Assembly: GCF_019279795.1 (NCBI RefSeq)
Contig: NC_056743.1
Location: forward strand, 634,404,755 to 634,468,754
Direction of reading: 5' to 3'
Length of the DNA: 64,000 nucleotides
Origin: Protopterus annectens
Taxonomy: Eukaryota; Chordata; Ceratodontiformes; Protopteridae
The notes beneath the pieces were generated by a model, which saw nothing but the letters and a program-made list of their open reading frames with translations, had not been told where the DNA came from and did not search any database. Of this stretch, positions 54,210 to 64,000 are shown in pieces. Position numbers and translations under genes: made by a program. Position 1 is the first letter of the stretch. The number at the start of each line of letters is the position of its first letter.

Positions 54210-54575
54210 TCAAGTTAGGTGACCACTAGGAGTCCCTCCTTCTACAGGACTTTTACTATAACTGTGAGGACCTTGGTAGACACCCTTGATGCAAAGGATA
54301 AACCAAACAGCTGTAAAATAAAATGAAAGTACAGGGCAATCAGGGCACACTGAAGGAACTTCTTGTGGAGACACTAGACAATGATGCGCCACAAAGCCTT
54401 CATTACATCCAGCAGCACCATCTAGGTGTCTATGAAAGCAGTGATTTGTTTCCCAGGAGAGTGACCATCCAGAGCTAATAAACATGCTTGCTGAAGCTCC
54501 TGAGGCCTTGGATAAGTAGGAGTTCCTTATTCCCTCTGCAGTGAGAAAGATATGGAGAAAAGAAGGTTTATACAC
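54210..54575 (-). pseudogene. third DIRS element RT remnant
   Basis: The longest open frame here is not itself the RT frame. In adjacent frames the minus strand reads 'LFGLSFASRVSTKVLTVIV' and 'LDDWLLDASSRD', the 'PFG...PRVFTK' and 'YLDDWL' blocks of DIRS RT. Frame shifts and stops lie between them. Confidence 0.6.
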
Positions 54576-55080
54576 TTTGTGAAGATGGAGCAGTCTTTAC
54601 AGCTTATTTGAATAGCACCATGTGGGATGGTTAAAAGACCTTTGGTTTGCCATGAAAATGTTTTCTGGCAGTAGCCCAAGTCTCTAAGATATGATTGACA
54701 CCATGTCCCAAACCCATCATTTTTTAGGAATAGCTATCTATGTTGGAGCAAACTTGGAAAATTTGGCTCCCATGTGCCAGCGGTATCAGAACTGCCATGG
54801 AGTCCCCTTTACATTTTTCTTGGGATACTTTGGAAAAGGAGCCAGAAGTGGTAACAGTGCCTTATAATTAACTGTCTTTCTCATGCATGGAGAAGACACT
54901 TTCTTATTGTTATGGGAAAGTCTAGCAGAAGGAGAAGAGGAACTTGGGAACATTTTGTGTAGACCTTCAGCTGTGATCGAAGTCTGCATCATTCCCTGTG
55001 ACTTCTCAATAAGCTCCTGAGGAGCCTGAAGAAGAGCCCTCCCCAATGGTTCATTCAAGATAGTATACTGCAGGTCTTCT

Positions 55081-55515
55081 CAAAAGAAGAAATACTTGTA
55101 AAGTCATTCTGAGCAAGTATACACTAGCTGCCACTGCTCCAGCCAAATCCATGATGCAATCATAGTTACAGTGGGTACATGGAAGCCACCGTAGTAGTTG
55201 TTATCAAAGACTCAACCAGCATCTTAATGACCAAATATCCTAAAGATCTGCAGACTTTTCCAGTACCAAATCTACCAGGGAGAACTGGAACAGGCATAGA
55301 TAAGACAGACAGCTCATGCCACAAAAGTTCCAACAAGACACAAGAGATAACCTCCCAACCCTGTCCAAAGTTTCAAAAATGTCCATTCCTTGTCCACTGG
55401 AATTATAGACCTCTGCAGCCTAGGAACAGATCACATATAGGTCAGCCAGAAAGTGACTAAAATCAGGATTATGATCCAAAAATAATACACTAAGAAATAA
55501 ACTAAGAAAAAGATT
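55081..55515. other. no recognisable feature
   Basis: Lies between the third DIRS remnant and the hairpin. The plus-strand frame 55179-55460 has no motif I know. Confidence 0.4.
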
Positions 55516-55689
55516 ACCAGGAAACTTTACACTGCACTTTATTAGATAAAAACTCAGTAGTTAAGCACTTTCATCCAACAGGACTTCATCAGAACTCCTG
55601 GTGAACTGAGTTTTGATGAAGTCCTGTTGAATGAAAGTGCTTAACTACTGAGTTTTTATCTAATAAAGTGCTGTGTAATGTTTCCTGGT
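55516..55689. repeat. long hairpin, 76-bp arms with 22-base loop
   Basis: 55516-55591 is the reverse complement of 55614-55689 with few mismatches ('ttattagataaaaactcagt', 'agttaagcactttcat', 'caacaggacttcatca'). Within the arms, 'ctgatgaagtcc..ggatgaaa' on the minus strand resembles a hammerhead ribozyme core. Confidence 0.9.
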
Positions 55690-58319
55690 GTTTCCTATTT
55701 GGTTACTGGTGTTGGAGTTCGTGCGGTGTTTCAGTTTAGCGACTATAAGAAAAAATTTAACTCAAACTGCAATGAATTATGAATAAACATTTTTTAGTGA
55801 ATTAACACATTTTGTATCTTAAACACATACAGAGCTTTTTCAAAATAAAACAAAAACAAATGTAATAATTTAATATAAGCTGATGCTGAAGTATAGGAAT
55901 AAAATCAAACATACAAAAAATGTAGTCCTACTTTTACTGAAACCACGTGTATAGACCAGACCATACATACTGTGCTTTAGTAGTCTTAAACGTCTCAACA
56001 CCATCTTGTATTTACTGTAAACAGTAAACTTGCTAAATTATCAGAGTAATGTTCTAGTGAGAACTGCTATCCTTTACAATGTTTTTAAAAATACTTTTTC
56101 AACTCGGACTGGACTCTCCCACAGTTGTGTAAAACTGCATATGATGGACATGTATAACTGTACTCATTAATTAAGAAGCTTGTTGAAAAAATAAATCTCT
56201 TCCAGGTCTGTGAATGTAATTTCCTTCAGGCTCTGCCCACAGAACCCAATAGCTATTACATTTATCAGTACTGGAATGAGAACAGGAAGCAAAATCAAAA
56301 CCAGGATCTCGCTCAAAAGTAATACAAGCAATGATAAGAAATAAATCAATAAAACAAAAAAAGAATAAAAATTGCTGTAATATAGTTGGGAAAGGAAACT
56401 CACTTTTTTAAATTTCAGGACATTTTTAATGAAAAGACATTTAAAGGCAGGGGTATGAATAACAGATTAATACTGCAAGAAATGAAATGGCAGAATAAAT
56501 TAAATGTACTCATGTTGCCAGAAGAAACTGAACATTTCTCACTAGTTTTCTTTTGCCAAACACAAATAGTTCATCTTTTAAATAAGTGACTGATGTTTCT
56601 GTATGCTTGATTTTATTACATGCTTTTGTATTCAGCTTTTATTAACATGACTGCATTTGGGTCTGCTTTATAGTTAAAAAGCACCATGTACGTCAACATG
56701 TAAAACCTAAAACTGATTCACAATAAAATATGTATTATTTCATTTGCAGCAGTTTTGATTCACAATTTATGAACTGGCAAAATATTTATTATTTCTTTGT
56801 TATCAATTTTGGTTCATCTTTATTTTTTGGCCAGAATGTTAATGAACTTCCTTGGGGCTTGTAAAAGGCATCCCCTTTTTTCAGCAGGAGTAGTAGACTC
56901 CCAAGTGTTTCCAGTCCACGAAAATAAAATCCCTAATGACTGGCTTGATGAGAGGGATAACTAGAGACTCTGCCTTCTGCCTGAACAGTAACTATATGTC
57001 AGTCCATGTAGGACTTCATAAGCTTAAAATTCTTCCATATGGAACAGTCAGCCAGGGGAAGTTGTGGAGGTGGGGGGGTCATATTACCTCTAGAACAGAT
57101 GCAGGGACTCAGTACCTTCAGAATTACCACCCAAGGCTGATTTTGAGGACTAGAGAGACACTATTCTATTCCCAGTTCTCAAACAATCCCAGGATGATTC
57201 TGATTAGAACAGAAACAGTGTTCTACCTCAGTTCTCATCATGGGCTGCCTCTGTTCACTGGTGATGGTTATGCTGTATGACTAGCAAGCAGATGTTTAGT
57301 GTCAAGACAGACCACCTATCTGGGATGAATTTCATACTATGTTTTTTGCCAAGGATTGAGAGTCCTGTACAGGAATAACCACATTTCTCACACTAAGCAA
57401 TGTACAGAAAATGCTGAACAAAGCAGATTTCCAACATCACCATCTTTTTATATAACTTTTACAAAATAGTTTCTCAACTTGGCCTGAGCTTGCCCGCAAT
57501 TGTGTAAGGCATGGGATCATCAGGCAAATAATACTGACAGTATCCCCAGCTTCGGCCAATAAGCCTAAACAGATGTAGGGGAGGCAAGGGGAATATATAG
57601 CCTGGATCCAAGTTCAATCACAGAGTCCCCACCGTGGAATGCGCAGATTGTTACTAGCCTGTTCTGGGTACTCAAGCAAGAGATGAGTGATGTTCAAATC
57701 CTAGGACTCACCCAAAATGTGAAAGCAAAAGATTTGCCTCTCCAACCTCCTTTATGTTATCCATTGATGAGACAGGAAAGTGTGACCACTCCCTAACAGA
57801 AGAGACAAAATGTTGTATGAGGAGAATGAGGTTGTTATTTCATTGGGCTTGACAGATTCTTGATTAAGGTCTAGCAGTGGAAAGTTCCCATATCTAGTCT
57901 GAAAGTTCTGGGAACCATACCAATTACACAGCATATGAAGGCACAAAATTTTGTCTCCCTGTAATTAGGACCTGTCCAGGCACAAGGTTGTGATGGTCAG
58001 CATGGAGAAGACAAGGTTGTAACAATTGCAATCACCATTCATACGACTCAGCCATGACACTCAGTTATCTTGCAATTAGTACCTTTCATTGTCAAAACGA
58101 CTAATGCAATGTACCATCACCATGGGTAAAAGCCAGGCCTAATAAAGCTAAGTATAACCATACAACCATTTCCCTTAAAAAGAAAGAAAAGAAAACTTAT
58201 AAGGATGGAAGGAGAGATGCTACTGAGAAGACAGAGATACTTGAATCATTTACTGTTATCATGAGTATCTTACAAAACTATATTATGTTGTATTGTTGCC
58301 CTTATTTTCACATAGGCAG
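55690..58319. other. long stretch without an identified gene
   Basis: AT-rich with only short frames. A diverged direct repeat is visible: 'tttttcaactcggactgg' with 'cagttgtgtaa' (about 56095-56140) and 'tttctcaacttggcctga' with 'caattgtgtaa' (about 57470-57510). Confidence 0.45.
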
Positions 58320-58476
58320 CATATAGGTTCATAGGATTATACTAGGCTATTGGCCTAGAATTTTGCATATGTTCCCACAGAGTCAGCACCTGTTTCCCTG
58401 TCCAGCAGGGACACATGTGGGATCCCAGGGGTGTACTTTCTGTTGCCCATCCAGTTGTCCGGGTTCCTCTTATCAA
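58320..58476 (-). mobile_element. CR1-type LINE 3' end
   Basis: Matches the 3' part of the copy at 46385-47225: 'ataggttcatagga' terminal repeat, 'ggctattg', 'tccagcaggga', 'gggatcccaggggtgtactt' and 'cccatccagttgtccgggtt'. Only about 155 bases remain, a severe 5' truncation. Confidence 0.82.
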
Positions 58477-59096
58477 GCTTTGTATCTGATAACTTGGTGG
58501 ACACACCATAAGTATTCTTTGGATGACAACCACAGCTAATCCACCTCTAGCTTTGGAGACTGCACCTTATTTTTGCCTGGTAAATGTGTGAACTATAGAC
58601 CATGTAACCACTTTTAAGATGAATGTTGAGGGCACTCATCTGAAAATGAAAGTGAAAATTACCACTCCTTGAGAAGGATAAGCTCTGATGACCCCCTGAA
58701 GCTGTCTATCTCATAAGACATAGCAGCATCAATTACACATGGTTATTCGGCTTGAAACTGATTCTGCATAGGGGAACTCAACATGTGAGGTGCAAAGCAA
58801 ACAACAAGCTGAGCAGATTTATTTATGACTTTGATTCTGGAAATATAAGCAGATAGCTATCTTCTAGAATGGACAACAAATTGGTCAGATTTCCTTACAT
58901 CTTTGGTGCTGGACATATATACAGTTGCTTCTACAGTCCATTCTGTGAATGATTACCCTCCCTTTCTTTTGGAAAATATAAGAATAACAGCTCCATATCC
59001 AATTCAGGACAGTATCTCACATGACCCTAGGCATGAAGGAAGGCTCTATGGAAAATGTGACTCTGTCTTTGAGAAAAACTACGTAGATCAGAGGTA
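58477..59096. other. no recognisable feature
   Basis: Nothing recognised. The plus-strand frame starting at 58903 continues into the next element and is not a known protein. Confidence 0.4.
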
Positions 59097-59109
59097 TTTC
59101 TATTGGGTT

Positions 59110-59671
59110 CCTATCGCAAAATTGAACGTGAAGAATGCCGAATACCGGAAGGCCGAACTTGGTAGTTCGAAAGGTGAGAATGTCGAAGACGCAGAAACCC
59201 AAATTCTTTCCCAGAGAAAGAATTTGGTTGGCTGTTTCTGCGGCTTCGGCATTTTCGAACCACGTCAAGGTAAGTGTATGAATGGGTAGTGATGGACTTT
59301 AGGGTTAGGGCGTGAGTCAGGTAAGTGTGCGATAGTGACGGACTTTAGGGTTAGGGCGCAGGTCAGGTAAGTGTGCAGTAGTGACGGACTTTACGGTTAG
59401 GGCGCGGGTCAGGTAAGTGTGTGGTGGTGACGGACTTTAGGGTTAGGGCTGGGTTAAGGATAGTGCATAGACAGTGGTGTATGTTAGGTTTAGTGCAGGT
59501 TTTGAAGGTGTTTGGTGTGATTGTGTTATGTGTGTGTTTTTCAGAACAGCAAATTTTTTCCCTGGGAAAAAAATCGCTGTTTTGAAGTTTCGATGTTATC
59601 CAAATTCGATATTCCCAGTTCAAACTTATGGTGTTCGATATTTTGGAAGTTCGATTTTGTGATATAGACCC
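59110..59671. mobile_element. inverted-repeat element carrying a telomere-like minisatellite
   Basis: Flanked by a 13-base direct repeat 'TTTCTATTGGGTT' (59097-59109 and 59672-59684). The ends are imperfect inverted repeats: left 'TATCGCAAAATTGAAC', right (reverse complement) 'TATCACAAAATCGAAC', with a common 'CGAA' rhythm further in. The inside holds a short hairpin around 'cccaaattctttcccagaga' (59198) and the minisatellite at 59287-59470. It has no coding I can name. Its class is uncertain. Confidence 0.6.
59287..59470 (+). repeat. 46-bp minisatellite, four units, with TTAGGG motifs
   Basis: Units start at 59287, 59333, 59379 and 59425, an exact 46-base period. Each reads 'tagtgacggactttagggtt' then 'agggcg..ggtcaggtaagt', with few changes. 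Three units contain TTAGGGTTAGGG; the third has one base changed. Confidence 0.92.
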
Positions 59672-59689
59672 TTTCTATTGGGTTAATGA

Positions 59690-60270
59690 CTTTGACCCAT
59701 TATAGAGTACAATGCCTCTTTTGGAATGTACCTCACAAACATCTGCAGCAGCTGGAAAGGCCACAGGCGTACCTCACAAAGAGGATTACTGGCCTCAAAC
59801 AGATGCCCTACACTGACCGTCTCAAAAAACTCCAGCTTTACTCCGTAGCATATCGCCTACTCCAAGGTGATCTCTGCCTAACATATAAAGCTATGTCAAA
59901 CCCAGAGCTGATGGACATGTTACACCTAAAGAAATCCCAATCCCTCCAAGCTACACACTGTAGGGACCTAAACCTTGTCACCACAATAAACATGACATGC
60001 TGGAGGGATAGATTCCTGTCCCAGAGACTTCCCATACCCTGGAACAGGCTACCCATCTGTGTCAAGCAAAGTTCTTCATTAGCACTCTTCAAGAAAAATC
60101 TTGATGAGTGGATGGGAAATAGGAAATACACCCAGGGGATCACTTCTGTGTCTCTGCTCGACAGTGGCACAGGAAAATAACTTTCTTGGGTGGTGTAATC
60201 CAGGGAACCTTGTTGGCTAGGCTTATGTAGGCCCTCGGGCCAATAGCCTAGTACCTACCTATGAATAAGA
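59690..60270 (+). mobile_element. CR1-type LINE, 3' part
   Basis: 5'-truncated near 59693 at 'cccattatagagtacaatgc'. The open segment to 60180 reads 'HLQQLERPQAYLTKRITGLK', 'LYSVAYRLLQGDLCLTYKAM' and 'FLSQRLPIPWNRLPICVKQS', matching the C-terminus of the CR1 copies at 23000 and 52400. The first part has one shift near 59740. It ends with 'ggctaggcttatgtaggccc' and 'cctatgaata'. Confidence 0.88.
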
Positions 60271-60569
60271 AGTGAGTTTTAGGGTAGAGATACTACATGC
60301 ATTGAAATGTTTTCTAGTACTTTTGCAATGACACAGCTGCAATGATGTCATACATTTTCATGTTGGCACACAAAAAGTGTTTTGCAGATTCAAGGCAAAG
60401 TGATGTAACATCTAAGAGACTGGTACAACAAAATTTGGGAGTATGTATGTACAAGTCTGGACAATGGACTATACAAATGACTGAGTATATGTTAGAAGGT
60501 GATGAGTAAAGTTTCAGGAGACTTACACATGAAGAAAGTGTGGTCTTCAACTTTTGATTTGTTAATTGT
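60271..60569. other. no recognisable feature
   Basis: Spacer between two oppositely oriented LINE 3' ends. Confidence 0.4.
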
Positions 60570-61481
60570 AAGTTACTTATTTATTAGCATTTGTTTACTG
60601 GAATGGTCTGACTAAGCATAAAAATTGTTCCTTTTCAGTGGCACCTCAGGGAGAAAAGCTCCAAGTACAGACATACAAAAATACAATGAGGTAATATACA
60701 GTGTAACAGTGAATAAAAACAAGTACAGACATGAAATAAACAATACAAACAAGCTTATTACAGACTGTAACATTGAACAGAAAACAGTAGGTAGATACTA
60801 TACAGAGTAAAATTTAAAATGTTGTAATAACTTGATGAAGATACATTTCTCACAGTGCAGCTGTACTTTAGCAATACTCAAGAATGGTTGTTTTGGGAGA
60901 TCAAAGCATTTGTATTAAATTTAATAGCATTTTTGCAAGTGGTGTATACAATGTTGTTGAAGTAACAATAATATAGATGTAACAGCTAGTACATTTGTGT
61001 GCACATGAGGTAGGTGCTATTTTAGGTACAGCTTGGGTGTTTACAGTTTCTAGGCTGAAGATGAGAAGGCATGCAAGAAAGCCAATGTAGAGATTTAGAT
61101 CTAGTGATTGCATTTGCAGAGTTTTAGAATCACAAACAGGTAAAGAATGACAAGTAATGGCAACAGAAATTAAGTCAGCACAACTGAGCAAGGTAGAGGT
61201 TGCAATGACTGGTTTGAGAAAGAAGACAGCAAAACAACTTGGGCTATAATCATTTAAGGGTGCAATGGGAATAACTTATAAGTGTAAGTGAGCTTAGTCA
61301 GCGCTGGAACAGGGACATATCCATTAAGTATTGTCTGAGTTGGCCCTTGAGGCCTAACTTTTATTAATTTGTTTGATGGGAAAAAGTAAAGTGCTCCACA
61401 TCTTAAAGGCAAATGAAGAGAAGAGGCAATTGCCTACCTGGTCATTTGCCTTGGTTGTTAGAATGAGCAGTTTATTAGTAG

Positions 61482-61655
61482 AACAGAACTAGAGGAACTA
61501 TAGCTGAAGATTACCTCTTACCTTACCCTACTGTTTGCCACCCTACTCTTTACTAACCTATAAACATCCACACAAACAAACCTGGAACAATGTTGTAATA
61601 ATAAATAGCATTGCTACAAACTGGGACTGAACTCCCGAAAAACTTGAATACAGCT
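61482..61655. repeat. inverted duplicate arm inside the L2-like LINE
   Basis: Reverse complement of 61940-62157. Over the first ~115 bases the match is almost perfect ('ttaccctactgtttgccacc', 'cctataaacatccacacaaa'). It then continues through a deletion of about 45 bases to 'gactgaactcccgaaaaact'. The two arms are 285 bases apart. Confidence 0.9.
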
Positions 61656-62743
61656 GGATGATGTCAGTTAAGATAGGGCAGTGCTCAGGATTACAGATGA
61701 CCTTGTGAGGTATGACACGCTATGATACACAGTGTGGGAAGTCTAGTCAGGAGCACTAGGCAGTGGGGACAGTTCGTTTGTAGCAAATTTAGCTACATTG
61801 TTGGAGCATTGCTCAGCAAGGCTGCCCTGGGTTAAATGTAGGTTACTCAGTATTGGAGCAACACAGGAAAATGTGTGGAGAAATATTGATATAGTATGTG
61901 TATTTAGTAGAGCTAGTAAGGTGGGGTACAACTCTGTGTGGGGTCCCAAGTTTTTCGGGAGTTCAGTCCTATTTAGTTGTCTAAGGGCAGAACAGTGATG
62001 AGTTCTAAAGGGGCAGTTTGTAGCAAAATGAGCTATTTTATTGTAACATTGTTCCAGGTTTGTTTGTGTGGATGTTTATAGGTTAGTAAAGAGTAGGGTG
62101 GCAAACAGTAGGGTAAGGTAAGAGGTAATCTTCAGCTATAGTTCCTCTAGTTCTGTCTGTTAGGTAGGGTTTTGTTCTATACAAAAGGCCAAGCTTTTAC
62201 TGCTTTTTTTAATAACAGTTTGGAAGTGTAGGTCAAATTTTAAGTTGTCATCATTTGTGACTCCGAACAGTTTGGTGTTAGGGATCTGTTCAATCAGGGT
62301 GTTATTTAATGAAGTGATTTTGACAAGAGTTTTGCTTTGGGAGAATGTTTTTGGAATGAAAAATAATTTCATTTTCTGGGGGTGAAAAGTATTACTTTCA
62401 TTTTTGGGGGGTTAAGTAGCAGTTATGATTTATCTAGCCAGGATACTATGGACATAAAGGATTCTTGAGCAATTTCTTGACGTTTTTGTACATTAGAGGC
62501 TATACAGATGAGTCGAGTCATTTGCATATTGTACAAGAGTGGTGTGGTTGGAAGCAGTGTGTAGATCGTTTACAAATATGTTAAACAGGAGGGGTCCAAG
62601 TATGGTACCTTGTGCCACTCCTACAGGAGTAAGGGGTAGAAATTATGAATATTCTCATTGCCATTTGACTGCTGGGAATCTCTCTGTTAGGTAGCTGTTA
62701 AACCAGGAGAGGAAGGAGGGGGAGCAACCCAAGGAGGAGAGCT

Positions 62744-63163
62744 TTAGTAATATTTTATGGTGACAGTGTTGAATTCTTTAGACAGATCTTGGAATAAGGA
62801 TGATACTAGGTTTCCACTATTTATATTTCTTTTAATGATATCGGCAAAGTAAAGTAGGGCAGTAGTGGTACTACAGTTGGGATGAAAACCATGTTGTATG
62901 AGGAAGATAAGATTGTACATGGTAAGGTATTGAAGTAATTGGGAATGGATACACTGTTTGAATATTTTAGATAATGATGTCAGGATGGCTATAGGTCTGA
63001 AGGTGGAGTAATCAGCAGAGGGTCCTCCTTTATGAAGAGGAAGTATGTATGCCTTCTTCCAAATGGCTGTGACATGAGATTCTACAATAGATCTGTTTAT
63101 TAGTATAGATATTGGATATGACAGAGCTTCAGCTGCAATTTTTGTGGAATTCAAGAGGAACAT
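62744..63163 (-). pseudogene. L2-like RT, N-terminal open segment
   Basis: A 139-codon open frame with 'ISILINRSIVESHVTAIWKK', 'LPLHKGGPSADYSTFRPIAI', 'LIQHGFHPNCSTTTALLYFA' and motif A as 'DLSKEFNT'. The Asp-to-Asn change in motif A would abolish catalysis. It continues in broken frames to motifs B and C. Confidence 0.78.
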
Positions 63164-63530
63164 TGTCTGCAGCAGAGCTTGTAGTTTTTAGTTTTAGGAG
63201 ATATTTTCTTATGGTGGAGGTAGTGACAGGTTCGAGTGAGAAGTAAGATATCACGGGATTTTGATGATGGGGGCTTGTTTGATAGTGGGGTTGTCTTTGA
63301 TAAATAAGGCTACAGCATTAAGGAAGTATTTGTTAAAGTTATTAGCAACTGTTGAAGAAGTGTCTGCTGGGGATGGAGTGGGTTATTGCCTTTGGCCTGG
63401 AATTTATAGATTTTGGACCAGTAACCAGACTTTTTAGGATTATTTTGGTGTGCCTACTGAAAGTTAAAGAAGTGGAGTTTTTTGTAAAGATTTCCAGTGT
63501 GTTTAGTTTTATTTCTTATCTGTCTGCAGT

Positions 63531-64000
63531 GTAGAAGTTTTTCCTCAGATTTCCTGACATGCTATGCTTTCCCAGCCTTGTCTCAGGTTTTCAACTAAGA
63601 AGTAAACAGAATGAGTAAAATGTGTTAATTTACACTTAGAAAAGCAGTCGTTTTATGAATTACTATGATTTACTATTGCTTACAATGGATATCATTCAAA
63701 AATATTCTTAACACTGAATGTGTGACAGACCCTTTCAATGTGGAACTGTGAAGAATGAGGACTTTTAATTAAGAGCTGAAATGAGGACTGTTTCTCATAA
63801 TAAGGTACACTCAAGAGGTATACATGATTGATCCTTAGAGCATGCTACATTCCAGAGGGAAGCAACCATAGGAATTAACTCAGATACCATCTTCTGCATG
63901 GGGCCAAAGAGGTAGGAAGAAAAAACCACTCCAGCACTGGGCTTTTAAAGTTACAATAATGTTCCAAGCAACTAAAAATGGTCTCATGGTCCATAATAAA
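63531..64000. other. no recognisable feature
   Basis: AT-rich to the window end; nothing recognised. Confidence 0.4.

Larger units (their letters stand above)
51770..55080 (-). mobile_element. third DIRS-type element, decayed and split by a CR1 insertion
   Basis: Minus-strand pieces in DIRS order: Gag C-terminus-like text (55058-54786, Ser/Lys-rich), RT with 'LFGLSFASRVSTKVLTVIVK' near 54240-54310 and 'LDDWLLDASSRDSLAAA' near 54160-54215. RNase H, 'IMYYINHQCDKWLYHMYKE' and 'NEMADCVTQ' (51825-51985), lies on the other side of the LINE at 52075-53717. No recombinase, terminal repeats or internal complementary region were found, so both ends are lost. Confidence 0.7.
60570..63530 (-). mobile_element. 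L2-like LINE, longest copy, with internal inverted duplication
   Basis: Minus-strand reading from the right: linker 'WSKIYKFQAKGNNPLHPQ' (about 63370-63430), then early RT open at 63163-62744 ('AIWKKAYILPLHKGGPSADY', 'FRPIAILTSLSKIFKQCIHS'). Motif A is 'QDLSKEFNTV' with Asp changed to Asn. Motif B is 'GVAQGTILGPLLFNIFVNDL' (62560-62625) and motif C 'YAND' (62515-62525). The C-terminal region 'LEQCYNKIAHFATN' and 'FRTHHCSALRQLN' is at 61970-62060. The 3' UTR at 60580-60700 has the family's 'cctcagggagaaaagctcca' block and a TTTA tail. An inverted copy of part of the C-terminal region lies at 61482-61655. Confidence 0.78.

Noticed and set aside
57752-58533. Short minus-strand frames that might form a spliced host gene
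   Set aside because: No domain, no convincing splice-site pairing, and the right end is CR1 3' UTR.
59287-59470. Regular 46-base repeats considered as a CRISPR-like array or true telomere
   Set aside because: The units are directly contiguous with no unique spacers, and TTAGGG motifs are only part of each unit. It is a minisatellite inside an interspersed element.

Overview
The window looks like vertebrate nuclear DNA from a large, repeat-rich genome. A lungfish, amphibian or other repeat-laden lineage is my inference from the mixture of DIRS, CR1/L2, RTE, RLE-type LINEs, Ty3/gypsy and a tRNA-derived SINE. I found no host protein-coding gene, rRNA, stand-alone tRNA gene, operon or CRISPR array. 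Nearly all recognisable coding potential belongs to transposable elements. The long stretches between them are AT-rich and show nothing I can name.

Layout. 480-671 is a 3' scrap of an L2-like LINE (-). 672-6112 is a nearly complete DIRS-type tyrosine-recombinase retrotransposon (-) with inverted terminal repeats, a full internal complementary region and an open recombinase frame. 8600-11260 is a decayed LINE with a restriction-like endonuclease (+). 13646-13919 is a tRNA-derived SINE (-) with a perfect 17-bp target duplication. 14207-26619 is a Ty3/gypsy element (+) with long LTRs that has lost its RT/RNase H. A complete 5.8-kb CR1-type LINE (17524-23290, +), with tandem 5' UTR monomers and an SGNH-esterase ORF1, has inserted into its protease region. 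26946-33299 is a second, older DIRS element of a different family (-), again with an internal complementary region.

35595-39045 is a second esterase-bearing CR1/L2-group LINE (+), interrupted by a SINE copy. 39720-40860, 47870-49940 and 60570-63530 are copies of one L2-like family (all -). 42001-42302 and 43040-43352 are a pair of related miniature DNA transposons on either side of dense microsatellites. 43390-44225 (+) and 44400-45432 (-) are two RTE-like LINE ends facing each other. 45720-45972 is a third SINE, followed by a 160-bp hairpin. 47447-47624 is a hAT-type miniature element with an 8-bp target duplication. 51770-55080 is a third, decayed DIRS copy split by a young CR1 insertion (52075-53717) whose RT frame is still open for 499 codons. 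59110-59671 is a short inverted-repeat element carrying a 46-bp minisatellite with telomere-like TTAGGG motifs.

Functional relationships are those of mobile elements. The SINE 3' tail matches the 3' tail of the RTE LINE in the same window, which suggests the RTE machinery moved the SINE. The CR1 family is present as one full-length copy and several 5'-truncated copies, the usual product of abortive target-primed reverse transcription. Both larger DIRS elements keep the terminal and internal repeats expected for circle formation followed by recombinase integration. All calls come from reading the sequence and its translations; no database search was run.
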